DNA from: an uncultured Streptococcus sp.
Lineage (GTDB): Bacteria; Bacillota; Bacilli; Lactobacillales; Streptococcaceae
Direction of reading: 5' to 3'
DNA length: 64,000 nt
NCBI RefSeq assembly: GCF_901875575.1
Contig: NZ_CABFMF010000033.1
Span: forward strand, 1-64,000
Both the position numbers and the translations under genes were made by a program. Positions 47,408-55,809 of the stretch are shown here, in pieces (the stretch's first letter is position 1; each line of letters starts with the position of its first letter). Under the pieces are notes generated by a model that searched no databases, was not told the origin of the DNA, and saw nothing but the letters and a program-made list of their open reading frames with translations.

Positions 47408-48274
47408 ATGTCACGCCAAACACCGTCACTCTCATTTGAAGTGTTCCCTCCAAACCCAGCCGTGGGTAATGATAAAATTATTTCTGCTCTTCAAGATATG
47501 CAGGAGTTGGCTCCCCACTTTATCAGTGTGACTGCCAGCAATAATAAATTTAATATCAAGGAAACGACGGTTCGTTTGGCTGACTTTATCCAAAATGATT
47601 TGGCGATTCCGACCATTGCTCACTTGCCAGCCATCTATTTGACTAAGAACAAGGTTGCTGAAACTATTGCAGACTTGGACAAGGTTGGGGTGCAGAAAAT
47701 CTTGGCTCTTCGTGGGGATATTATTCCAGATGTGGAACCACAAAAGGATTTCCGCTACGCAACTGACTTGATTGAGTTCATCAAGGAACAAGCCCCTCAC
47801 TTTGATATTGTTGGTGCTTGTTATCCAGAAGGCCATCCAGATTCACCAAATCAGATTTCAGATATTCAAAATCTTAAGAAGAAAGTGGATGCAGGTTGTT
47901 CGAGCCTTGTAACTCAGCTTTTCTTTGACAATGAGCGCTTCTACGATTTCCAAGACAAGTGCATCTTGGCTGGGATTGATGTTCCTATTCATGCAGGGAT
48001 TATGCCAATTCTGAACCGAAATCAGGCTCTCCGCCTCTTGAAAACTTGTGAGAATATCCATCTTCCACGCAAATTTAAAGCCATCTTAGACAAGTATGAG
48101 CATGACCCTGAGTCGCTCAGAGCAGCAGGACTTGCCTATGCAGTGGACCAAATCGTGGACTTGGTAACTCAGGATGTTGCAGGTGTGCATCTCTACACTA
48201 TGAACAATGCTGAAACAGCAAAATATATCCACCAAGCAACCCATGCCTTGTTTAATCATCAGTCTTTAGGATAA
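47408..48274 (+). CDS. metF: 5,10-methylenetetrahydrofolate reductase
   Basis: A 288-residue flavin-dependent barrel enzyme that supplies methyl-tetrahydrofolate to MetE. It starts SLSFEVFPP, with the catalytic Glu in that stretch, and has LALRGDI (about 98-104), GACYPEGHPD and TQLFFDNERFYDF (about 168-180). AAAAGGATAAGG precedes the ATG. A terminator follows. The metE-metF pair makes the last steps of methionine synthesis. Confidence 0.95.
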   Translation: MSRQTPSLSFEVFPPNPAVGNDKIISALQDMQELAPHFISVTASNNKFNIKETTVRLADFIQNDLAIPTIAHLPAIYLTKNKVAETIADLDKVGVQKILALRGDIIPDVEPQKDFRYATDLIEFIKEQAPHFDIVGACYPEGHPDSPNQISDIQNLKKKVDAGCSSLVTQLFFDNERFYDFQDKCILAGIDVPIHAGIMPILNRNQALRLLKTCENIHLPRKFKAILDKYEHDPESLRAAGLAYAVDQIVDLVTQDVAGVHLYTMNNAETAKYIHQATHALFNHQSLG

Positions 48275-48282
48275 TAAAAAGC

Positions 48283-48320
48283 AAACCATTCTTCTCAAGT
48301 GAGGGGAATGGTTCCTTTTT
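48283..48320 (+). terminator. Terminator of metE-metF
   Basis: AACCATTC (48284-48291) pairs with GAATGGTT (48305-48312), followed by CCTTTTT. Confidence 0.7.
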
Positions 48321-48483
48321 AATGGTAAAGACCGCACTTTTTAAGAAAAATATGATAAAATAGACTCTGTACGTACTTGATACAAAGATGAGGGTATAAA
48401 CAGATTTTTAACTATTCAAATCTGCTATAAAAAGGAAAAATACTAAAGAATAATATTTTTAAACTTTTCAAAGTATCTAATAG

Positions 48484-48591
48484 TTGAACACGGGCTAAAT
48501 CCCTAGTGAAAAAGATAGATTTCCTAGTGTGCATCGCACACTGCGTCAATCTCCTATTTTCATACGGGATTCTTCACGTCCTTAGTATCTT
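48484..48591 (+). ncRNA. Conserved long-hairpin element, copy B
   Basis: Stems: GGGC (48492-48495)/GTCC (48578-48581), AATCCC (48498-48503)/GGGATT (48567-48572), the constant GAAAAAGATA/TCCTATTTTC, and the apical GTGTGC (48527-48532)/GCACAC (48536-48541). The tail is TTAGTATCTT. It has the same build as the copy at 8319, with different stem bases. Confidence 0.6.
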
Positions 48592-48597
48592 GTGTAA

Positions 48598-48704
48598 CTG
48601 AACTCGCCTACAACTCTGTGGAAAAAGATAAATCTGCCTAGGAGCAGTCGCTCCATCGTCCGATTTCCTATTTTCCTTTGAGTTGCTTAACGGCTTAGTA
48701 TCTT
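48598..48704 (+). ncRNA. Conserved long-hairpin element, copy C
   Basis: Stems: GCC (48606-48608)/GGC (48692-48694), CAACTC (48611-48616)/GAGTTG (48680-48685), the constant GAAAAAGATA/TCCTATTTTC, and the apical GGAGC (48641-48645)/GCTCC (48650-48654). The tail is TTAGTATCTT. It is in tandem with copy B at a 114-base step and ends 20 bases before the pnp -10 box. Confidence 0.6.
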
Positions 48705-48723
48705 GATTTTTGTAGGCAAGACG

Positions 48724-48729
48724 TATAAT
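48724..48729 (+). promoter_or_regulatory. -10 box of pnp
   Basis: A perfect TATAAT 25 bases upstream of the pnp ATG. TTGATT at 48703 is the nearest -35 candidate but leaves only 15 bases. Confidence 0.5.
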
Positions 48730-48753
48730 ATTATCAATCCAAAGGGGATTAAA

Positions 48754-50967
48754 ATGACAAAACAAGTGTTTCAAACGACTTTTGCGGGTCGTGAGTTAAT
48801 TGTAGAGACTGGTCAGGTTGCTAAGCAAGCCAATGGCTCTGTTGTCGTGCGTTACGGTGAGTCAACTGTATTGACTGCTGCCGTTATGTCTAAGAAAATG
48901 GCAACTGGGGATTTCTTCCCACTCCAAGTCAACTACGAAGAAAAAATGTATGCAGCTGGGAAGTTTCCTGGTGGTTTTATGAAACGTGAAGGACGTCCTT
49001 CAACGGATGCGACTTTGACAGCGCGTTTGATTGACCGTCCAATTCGTCCTATGTTTGCGGAAGGTTTCCGTAATGAAGTACAAGTGATTAACACTGTGCT
49101 TTCTTATGATGAAAATGCTTCTGCACCGATGGCAGCTATGTTTGGTTCATCCGTGGCACTTTCTATCTCGGATATTCCATTCGACGGACCAATCGCTGGG
49201 GTGCAAGTGGGCTATGTAGATGGTCAAATCATCATCAATCCAAGTCAAGAACAAGCAGAGCAATCTCTCCTTGAATTGACAGTAGCAGGTACCAAGCACG
49301 CCATCAACATGGTAGAATCTGGTGCCAAAGAATTGTCAGAAGAAATCATGTTGGAAGCCCTTCTTAAAGGGCACGAAGCTGTCAAAGAATTGATTGCCTT
49401 CCAAGAAGAAATCGTTGCAGCAGTTGGTAAGGAAAAAGCAGAAGTAGAATTGCTTCATGTGGACGCTGAATTGCAAGCTGAAATCATCGCAGCCTACAAC
49501 AGCGACCTTCAAAAGGCAGTTCAAGTAGAAGAAAAATTGGCACGTGAAGCTGCAACACAAGCAGTTAAGGATCAAGTAACTGCTGTTTACGAAGAAAAAT
49601 ATGCAGATCATGAAGAATTTGACCGCATCATGCGTGATGTGGCTGAAATCTTGGAACAAATGGAACACGCTGAAGTGCGCCGCTTGATTACAGAAGACAA
49701 GGTGCGTCCTGACGGTCGTAAGGTCGATGAAATCCGTCCTTTGGATGCGGTTGTTGACTTCCTTCCTCGTGTGCACGGCTCTGGTCTCTTCACTCGTGGA
49801 CAAACTCAGGCTCTTTCAGTCTTGACCTTGGCTCCGATGGGGGAAACTCAAATCATCGATGGTTTGGATCCAGAGTACAAGAAACGCTTTATGCATCACT
49901 ATAACTTCCCTCAATACTCTGTAGGGGAAACTGGTCGTTACGGTGCGCCAGGTCGTCGTGAGATTGGTCACGGTGCTCTCGGTGAGCGTGCCCTGGCTCA
50001 AGTCTTGCCAAGTTTGGAGGAATTCCCATATGCTATCCGTTTGGTAGCAGAAGTTTTGGAATCAAACGGTTCTTCATCTCAGGCTTCTATCTGTGCGGGA
50101 ACTCTTGCCCTTATGGCTGGTGGTGTGCCAATCAAGGCGCCAGTAGCTGGTATTGCTATGGGACTTATCTCAGATGGGAATAACTACACAGTCTTGACAG
50201 ATATTCAAGGTTTGGAAGACCACTTTGGTGACATGGACTTTAAGGTTGCAGGTACTCGTGACGGGATTACAGCCCTACAAATGGATATCAAGATCCAAGG
50301 GATTACTGCAGAAATCTTGACAGAAGCTCTTGCTCAAGCCAAGAAAGCGCGTTTTGAAATCCTTGATGTGATTGAAGCAACCATTCCAGAAGTTCGTCCA
50401 GAATTGGCTCCAACTGCTCCGAAAATCGATACCATCAAGATTGATGTGGACAAGATTAAGATTGTTATCGGTAAGGGTGGAGAAACCATCGACAAGATTA
50501 TCGCTGAAACAGGCGTTAAGATTGATATTGACGAAGAAGGAAATGTGTCTATCTACTCTAGCGACCAAGATGCTATCAACCGTGCCAAAGAAATCATTGC
50601 TGGTTTGGTTCGTGAAGCTAAGGTGGACGAAGTTTATCGTGCTAAAGTCGTTCGTATCGAGAAATTTGGTGCCTTTGTTAACCTCTTTGATAAGACAGAT
50701 GCCCTTGTTCATATCTCTGAGATGGCATGGACGCGTACCAATAATGTCGAAGACTTGGTAGCAATCGGGGATGAAGTTGATGTTAAGGTTATCAAGATTG
50801 ATGAAAAAGGACGTGTGGATGCTTCTATGAAAGCCCTTCTTCCTCGTCCTCCAAAACCTGAACGTGATGAAAAAGGTGAAAAATCAGAACGTCCTCACCG
50901 ACCACGTCATCACAAGGACCACAAACCTAAGAAAGAATTTACAGAAACACCAAAAGATTCAGAATAA
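48754..50967 (+). CDS. pnp: Polyribonucleotide nucleotidyltransferase
   Basis: A 737-residue phosphorolytic 3'-5' exoribonuclease of the RNA degradosome. Two RNase PH domains (about 5-210 and 315-540, the second with [11 protein letters not shown] and [10 protein letters not shown]), a KH domain with [11 protein letters not shown] (about 569-579) and an S1 domain (about 620-690) are intact. A basic, His-rich tail follows. AAGGGGA before ATG 48754 sets the start; upstream in-frame sequence lies in the promoter. It is 15 bases from cysE. Confidence 0.97.
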   Translation: MTKQVFQTTFAGRELIVETGQVAKQANGSVVVRYGESTVLTAAVMSKKMATGDFFPLQVNYEEKMYAAGKFPGGFMKREGRPSTDATLTARLIDRPIRPMFAEGFRNEVQVINTVLSYDENASAPMAAMFGSSVALSISDIPFDGPIAGVQVGYVDGQIIINPSQEQAEQSLLELTVAGTKHAINMVESGAKELSEEIMLEALLKGHEAVKELIAFQEEIVAAVGKEKAEVELLHVDAELQAEIIAAYNSDLQKAVQVEEKLAREAATQAVKDQVTAVYEEKYADHEEFDRIMRDVAEILEQMEHAEVRRLITEDKVRPDGRKVDEIRPLDAVVDFLPRVHGSGLFTRGQTQALSVLTLAPMGETQIIDGLDPEYKKRFMHHYNFPQYSVGETGRYGAPGRREIGHGALGERALAQVLPSLEEFPYAIRLVAEVLESNGSSSQASICAGTLALMAGGVPIKAPVAGIAMGLISDGNNYTVLTDIQGLEDHFGDMDFKVAGTRDGITALQMDIKIQGITAEILTEALAQAKKARFEILDVIEATIPEVRPELAPTAPKIDTIKIDVDKIKIVIGKGGETIDKIIAETGVKIDIDEEGNVSIYSSDQDAINRAKEIIAGLVREAKVDEVYRAKVVRIEKFGAFVNLFDKTDALVHISEMAWTRTNNVEDLVAIGDEVDVKVIKIDEKGRVDASMKALLPRPPKPERDEKGEKSERPHRPRHHKDHKPKKEFTETPKDSE

Positions 50968-50982
50968 GAAAAGGAGAAATGT

Positions 50983-51600
50983 ATGGGATGGTGGCGCGAA
51001 ACCATTGATATCGTAAAAGAAAATGATCCAGCGGCCCGCACCACTTTGGAGGTTTTGCTGACTTATCCAGGTGTCAAGGCCTTGGCGGCCCACCGTCTCT
51101 CACATTTTCTCTGGAAGCACGGCTTCAAACTCCTGGCTCGTATGCACAGTCAGTTTTGGCGCTTTTGGACTCAGATTGAGATTCATCCAGGAGCTCAGAT
51201 TGATTCAGGTGTTTTCATCGACCACGGCTCTGGTCTGGTGATTGGGGAGACAGCGATTGTTGAAAAAGGTGTTCTCCTTTATCACGGGGTGACTCTTGGT
51301 GGGACTGGTAAGGATGTTGGCAAACGCCATCCGACTGTACGAAAGGGAGCTCTGATATCCGCTCATGCCCAAGTTATCGGTCCAGTGGAAATCGGTGAAA
51401 ATGCCAAGGTTGGTGCAGCAGCAGTCGTTGTGGCAGACGTACCTAGTGATGTGACGGTTGTCGGTATTCCAGCCAAGATTGTCCGCCTTCATGGTAAGAA
51501 GGATGAGCCTGTTATTCACGAAGTCGAAGAAAAACGAGAGTACTACGTTAATAAACTCGAGCAGGCTAAAGAAGCCAGTCACAGATCGTCGGGGCTCTAA
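50983..51600 (+). CDS. cysE: Serine O-acetyltransferase
   Basis: A 205-residue acetyltransferase making O-acetylserine for cysteine synthesis. The left-handed beta-helix hexapeptide repeats run from about residue 65 (EIHPGAQIDSGVFIDHG with the catalytic His) to 165, with the TLGGTGKDVGKRHP loop (about 104-117). It follows pnp by 15 bases with AAAGGAGAAA as ribosome site, the arrangement pnp-cysE-cysS found in streptococci. Confidence 0.95.
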   Translation: MGWWRETIDIVKENDPAARTTLEVLLTYPGVKALAAHRLSHFLWKHGFKLLARMHSQFWRFWTQIEIHPGAQIDSGVFIDHGSGLVIGETAIVEKGVLLYHGVTLGGTGKDVGKRHPTVRKGALISAHAQVIGPVEIGENAKVGAAAVVVADVPSDVTVVGIPAKIVRLHGKKDEPVIHEVEEKREYYVNKLEQAKEASHRSSGL

Positions 51601-51836
51601 TTTATGATGATTCTTTTATCTATTAACATTTTTTAAAAGACGATATTCGACTGAGTAGGTCGTAAAGCAAAAGGGCGACTGTCAGCCCTTTTCTTGCATT
51701 TATTTGATTCTTCTTTTACTTTTTAGAAAGGAGCAAGGGATTCCGAAGTGTAGAGATACTCGGACTGAAATTCAATTGAACTCTTAGTGATGAAACTAAT
51801 TGTTCTTGGATTTTAGTTTTCCTGACTAATTTGATT
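51601..51836 (+). other. 235-base cysE-cysS gap
   Basis: It holds a terminator-like hairpin, AAGGGC (51671-51676)/GCCCTT (51685-51690), then a small TCCGAAGTG/CTCGGA-type stem near 51742-51766. No T-box signature and no convincing gene is seen. In related genomes I recall a small gene here; it appears absent. Confidence 0.4.
51669..51692 (+). terminator. Terminator of pnp-cysE
   Basis: AAAAGGGC (51669-51676) pairs with GCCCTTTT (51685-51692), followed by CTTGC, so the T run is short. Confidence 0.55.
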
Positions 51837-53180
51837 ATGATTAAAATTTACGACACCATGTCTCGTGATTTGCGAGAATTTGTCCCAATAGAGGACGGCA
51901 AGGTTAAGATGTATGTTTGTGGGCCAACAGTGTATAACTATATCCACGTGGGGAATGCCCGTTCGACGGTGGCTTTTGATACCATTCGTCGCTATTTTGA
52001 GTATCGTGGTTATGAGGTTGCCTATATTTCCAATTTTACAGATGTGGATGATAAGATTATCAACCGTGCCAAGGAAGAAGGTATCACGCCTCAGGAGGTT
52101 GCGGACAAGTACATCGCTGCCTTTCGTGAGGATGTGACGGCCTTGGGTGTCAAACCTGCGACCCGCCATCCTCGTGTGGTGGAGTTTATGGCTGATATCA
52201 TCCGCTTTGTGGAAGACTTGATTGAAAAAGGCTTTGCCTACGAGAGTCAAGGGGATGTCTATTTCCGTGTGGAAAAATCCCATAACTATGCCAAGTTAGC
52301 CAATAAAACCTTGGAAGATTTGGAGCTAGGTGCTTCAGGTCGTACTGATGAAGAAACGGCTCGCAAGGAAAATCCTGTGGACTTTGCCCTATGGAAATCT
52401 GCCAAACCAGGAGAGATTTCTTGGGATAGTCCTTGGGGTTCTGGTCGTCCAGGCTGGCATATCGAGTGTTCGGTCATGTCGACAGAGATTTTGGGCGATA
52501 CCATTGATATTCATGGTGGTGGAGCCGATCTTGAGTTTCCTCACCATACCAACGAGATTGCCCAGTCTGAAGCTAAAACAGGCAAGATTTTTGCCAACTA
52601 CTGGATGCACAATGGCTTTGTCAATATCGATAATGTCAAGATGTCCAAGTCCTTGGGGAACTTTATCACTGTTCATGATGCCCTCAAAACTCTTGATGGG
52701 CAAGTGCTTCGTTTCTTCTTTGCAACACAACACTATCGCAAACCTATCAACTTTACGGAAAAGGCAGTGCGGGATGCGGAGACTAATCTCAAGTATCTAA
52801 AGAACACTTATGAGCAACCATTTACAGGAAATGTGGACGCCCAAGAGTTACAAATCTTTAAAGATAAGTTTGTAGCGGCTATGGACGAAGATTTCAACGC
52901 TGCCAACGGAATCACAGTAGTCTTTGAAATGGCCAAATGGATCAACTCAGGCAACTATGATACAAGTGTTAAGCAAGCTCTTGCAGATATGTTGGAAGTC
53001 TTTGGAATTGTCTTTGTTGAGGAAGTTTTGGACGCTGAGATTGAAGCCTTAATCCAAAAACGCCAAGAAGCGCGTGCCAATCGTGACTTTGCGACAGCAG
53101 ACCAGATCCGTGACCAATTGGCTGCTCAAGGAATTAAGCTCCTTGACACCAAGGATGGAGTGAGGTGGACTCGTGATTGA
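51837..53180 (+). CDS. cysS: Cysteinyl-tRNA synthetase
   Basis: A 447-residue class I synthetase. The zinc and HIGH-type signature is CGPTVYNYIHVGNAR (about 26-40). The second zinc ligands are in GWHIECSVM (about 205-213) and HGGGADLEFPHHTNE (about 223-237), and the KMSKS-like loop is KMSKSLGN (about 267-274). Start at ATG 51837 (MIKIYDTMS); it has almost no Shine-Dalgarno sequence. It overlaps mrnC by 8 bases. Confidence 0.96.
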   Translation: MIKIYDTMSRDLREFVPIEDGKVKMYVCGPTVYNYIHVGNARSTVAFDTIRRYFEYRGYEVAYISNFTDVDDKIINRAKEEGITPQEVADKYIAAFREDVTALGVKPATRHPRVVEFMADIIRFVEDLIEKGFAYESQGDVYFRVEKSHNYAKLANKTLEDLELGASGRTDEETARKENPVDFALWKSAKPGEISWDSPWGSGRPGWHIECSVMSTEILGDTIDIHGGGADLEFPHHTNEIAQSEAKTGKIFANYWMHNGFVNIDNVKMSKSLGNFITVHDALKTLDGQVLRFFFATQHYRKPINFTEKAVRDAETNLKYLKNTYEQPFTGNVDAQELQIFKDKFVAAMDEDFNAANGITVVFEMAKWINSGNYDTSVKQALADMLEVFGIVFVEEVLDAEIEALIQKRQEARANRDFATADQIRDQLAAQGIKLLDTKDGVRWTRD

Positions 53181-53559
53181 TGTCAATCTCATTAACGGGA
53201 TTGCTCTAGCTTTTGAAGGGGATGCGGTATATTCCATGTATATTCGCCGTCACCTCATCCTCAAAGGTATGACCAAACCCAATAAACTTCATCAAGAAGC
53301 GACCAAGTATGTGTCAGCCAAGGCACAAGCTCGCCTGATTGCCCTCATGTTGGAAGAGCAAGTCCTTACGGAAAAAGAGGAAGAAATCTATAAACGTGGT
53401 CGTAATACCAATAGTCACACTAAGGCTAAAAATACTGATGTAGTGACTTACCGTATGTCCACAGGTTTTGAAGCCGTGATAGGCTATCTCCATATGACTG
53501 AAAATCTGGAACGTCTTGAGAGCTTGATTTCATGGTGCATCCAAAAAGTGGAGGGTTAG
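53173..53559 (+). CDS. mrnC: Mini-ribonuclease III
   Basis: A 128-residue Mini-III that matures 23S rRNA. It is an RNase III catalytic domain without the dsRNA-binding domain. Catalytic residues lie in LAFEGDAVYSMYIRR (about 12-26) and in the YRMSTGFEAVIGYLH stretch (about 95-109). The GTG start at 53173 lies inside the end of cysS, giving coupled translation. Confidence 0.93.
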   Translation: MIDVNLINGIALAFEGDAVYSMYIRRHLILKGMTKPNKLHQEATKYVSAKAQARLIALMLEEQVLTEKEEEIYKRGRNTNSHTKAKNTDVVTYRMSTGFEAVIGYLHMTENLERLESLISWCIQKVEG

Positions 53560-53562
53560 GGC

Positions 53563-54432
53563 ATGATTGCAAAAGAACTACAAGACTGGTTTCCTGAGGC
53601 TCAGATTTTAGATCAACCAGTAGAGAAAGAAGGCTATCTCACTCTCCCTTTAGTTTCTCAGCAGTGGATTTTGCTGGAGAAAGCTGGGCTCAGCGAGCGT
53701 GAAAAGCAGTTGGTTGCCCTTTTGACCCAGCAGGAGCAAGCTAGTTCGCTCAATCCTTGGTATTCCTATTTGATTGAGGGCAAGGGACAGGCACCGCAAG
53801 CTTTTAAAAAGATTCAGTTGGTTTATTGTCATCTGTCCTATTTTCAGCAGGAAAATCTAGCTTCTTGGCTAGATATGATGCGGACTCTTTTTCCGAATTG
53901 TCAGACGGTGCTTCAGGTTGGAGCTCAGGATTATGTTTTCGTGCTTCAACAAGATAAATACACCTCTGTACGAGCTATTTTAAGTGATACGATTGAAGCA
54001 GTTGAGTATGACTTTGGACTGCGTCTATCTATTATGTTAGGTCAGGTTTGGTCTCAGACGGGGCATCAAGCCCTATCAGACTTGATCAAAGCAGAGCGGG
54101 ATTTGTTTAAGACTTGGTGGCGTCAGGGTCACCAAGGTGTTCACACTTTTTCACAACTCTATCTTTGGAGTATGGGAGAAAGACTTGTGAACCTGAGAGC
54201 AATCAAGGAATGCTTGCACCAGATGATCTTGGATCAAGACCAGATTCAGGAAATCATTCTCTCTCTTTGGGAAAATAGTGCTGTCCTAACAAAAACAGCC
54301 CAGCAACTCTATCTACACCGCAATTCTCTCCAATACAAGATTGATAAATGGGAAGAATTGACTGGGCTTCAGTTGAAGGAATTGACCGACCTGACTCTGT
54401 GTTATCAATTGATTTTACCAGATATTCTCTAA
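53563..54432 (+). CDS. PucR/CdaR-type transcriptional regulator
   Basis: A 289-residue protein whose last 60 residues form a PucR-type helix-turn-helix: SAVLTKTAQQLYLHRNSLQY (about 246-265) with LTGLQL following. The N-terminal 200 residues are a poorly conserved sensor region. It stands 3 bases after mrnC and directly upstream of msmK, which it may control; a terminator separates them. The effector is unknown. An AGGG-type ribosome site precedes the ATG. Confidence 0.82.
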   Translation: MIAKELQDWFPEAQILDQPVEKEGYLTLPLVSQQWILLEKAGLSEREKQLVALLTQQEQASSLNPWYSYLIEGKGQAPQAFKKIQLVYCHLSYFQQENLASWLDMMRTLFPNCQTVLQVGAQDYVFVLQQDKYTSVRAILSDTIEAVEYDFGLRLSIMLGQVWSQTGHQALSDLIKAERDLFKTWWRQGHQGVHTFSQLYLWSMGERLVNLRAIKECLHQMILDQDQIQEIILSLWENSAVLTKTAQQLYLHRNSLQYKIDKWEELTGLQLKELTDLTLCYQLILPDIL

Positions 54433-54465
54433 AGTTTTGTGCAAGTTGCACAGAACTTTTTTGTT
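54431..54465 (+). terminator. Terminator after the PucR-like gene
   Basis: AAGTTTTGTGCAA (54432-54444) pairs with TTGCACAGAACTT (54446-54458), followed by TTTT and a longer T stretch. Confidence 0.7.
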
Positions 54466-54490
54466 TTTTTGGTCATCTTGCCATAGAAAA

Positions 54491-54512
54491 GTTAAGCGTT
54501 TTCATTTATAAT
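54491..54512 (+). promoter_or_regulatory. msmK promoter with a CcpA cre-like site
   Basis: GTTAAGCGTTTTCA (54491-54504) resembles a cre dyad and abuts TATAAT (54507-54512), which lies 33 bases before the ATG. This suggests carbon catabolite control of msmK. Confidence 0.55.
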
Positions 54513-54544
54513 GAAACTATCAAAATACAAAAGGAGTTCACCTC

Positions 54545-55675
54545 ATGGTAGAATTAAATCTTAAAAATATTTACAAAAAATATCCAAACAGCGAACACTA
54601 CTCAGTTGAAGACTTCAACTTGGACATTAAAGACAAAGAATTTATCGTTTTCGTAGGTCCTTCAGGATGTGGTAAATCAACTACTCTTCGTATGATTGCA
54701 GGTCTTGAAGACATCACAGAAGGTACTGCATCTATTGATGGCGTGGTTGTCAACGACGTAGCTCCAAAAGACCGTGATATCGCCATGGTATTCCAAAACT
54801 ACGCTCTTTATCCACACATGACTGTTTATGACAACATGGCTTTCGGTTTGAAATTGCGTAAATACAGCAAAGAAGACATCGACAAACGTGTGCAAGAAGC
54901 AGCTGAAATCCTTGGATTGAAAGAATTCTTGGAACGTAAGCCTGCTGACCTTTCAGGTGGTCAACGTCAACGTGTTGCCATGGGTCGTGCGATTGTCCGT
55001 GATGCAAAAGTATTCTTGATGGACGAACCTTTGTCAAACTTGGATGCTAAACTTCGTGTATCAATGCGTGCTGAAATCGCTAAAATTCACCGTCGTATCG
55101 GGGCTACAACTATCTACGTAACTCACGACCAAACAGAAGCGATGACACTTGCAGACCGTATCGTTATCATGTCAGCAACTAAGAACCCTGCTGGCACAGG
55201 TACTATCGGACGTGTAGAACAAATTGGTTCTCCTCAAGAAGTTTACAAAAACCCAGTGAACAAATTCGTTGCAGGATTCATAGGAAGTCCAGCAATGAAC
55301 TTCATCAATGTGAAATTGGTTGGTAGCGAAATTGTTTCAGATGGTTTCCGCTTGAAAGTTCCAGAAGGAGCTTTGAAAGTTCTTCGTGAAAAAGGATATG
55401 AAGGCAAAGAATTGATCTTTGGTATCCGTCCAGAGGATGTGAATGCAGAAGAAGCATTCCTTGAAACATTCCCAGATTCAGTAGTAAAAGCTACTATCTC
55501 TGTATCAGAATTGCTTGGTTCAGAATCTCACCTATACTGCCAAGTTGGGAAAGACGAATTTGTTGCTAAAGTTGATGCTCGTGACTACTTGCAAACAGGT
55601 GCAACAGTTGAACTTGGATTTGACTTGAACAAAGCACACTTCTTCGATGTAGAAACTGAAAGAACAGTTTACTAG
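54545..55675 (+). CDS. msmK: Multi-sugar ABC transporter ATPase MsmK
   Basis: A 376-residue MalK/UgpC-type ATPase. Walker A GPSGCGKSTT (about 38-47), the signature LSGGQRQRVAMGRA (about 136-149), Walker B VFLMDEPLSNLD (about 156-167) and the switch His in THDQTEAM are present. The C-terminal regulatory domain (about 240-376) matches sugar-importer ATPases. No permease or binding protein lies nearby. In streptococci this ATPase is shared by several sugar importers, which fits its lone position. Confidence 0.93.
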   Translation: MVELNLKNIYKKYPNSEHYSVEDFNLDIKDKEFIVFVGPSGCGKSTTLRMIAGLEDITEGTASIDGVVVNDVAPKDRDIAMVFQNYALYPHMTVYDNMAFGLKLRKYSKEDIDKRVQEAAEILGLKEFLERKPADLSGGQRQRVAMGRAIVRDAKVFLMDEPLSNLDAKLRVSMRAEIAKIHRRIGATTIYVTHDQTEAMTLADRIVIMSATKNPAGTGTIGRVEQIGSPQEVYKNPVNKFVAGFIGSPAMNFINVKLVGSEIVSDGFRLKVPEGALKVLREKGYEGKELIFGIRPEDVNAEEAFLETFPDSVVKATISVSELLGSESHLYCQVGKDEFVAKVDARDYLQTGATVELGFDLNKAHFFDVETERTVY

Positions 55676-55689
55676 GATTAAATATTTCA

Positions 55690-55723
55690 ACACACTGTCA
55701 GTGTTTCTGACAGTGTGTTTTAC
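55690..55723 (+). terminator. Terminator of msmK
   Basis: ACACTGTCAG (55693-55702) pairs with CTGACAGTGT (55708-55717), followed by GTTTT. Confidence 0.8.
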
Positions 55724-55809
55724 TGTTTCAGTATGCATGGGAATAGGATGTTCTAGTTTTCTTATTAGTAAAAAAGTGATAAAATGGTAGGAAGAATTGG
55801 AGAATACAC

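Noticed and set aside
51601..51836. T-box riboswitch before cysS
   Set aside because: No T-box antiterminator sequence and no specifier-like long leader can be seen; only a simple terminator hairpin.
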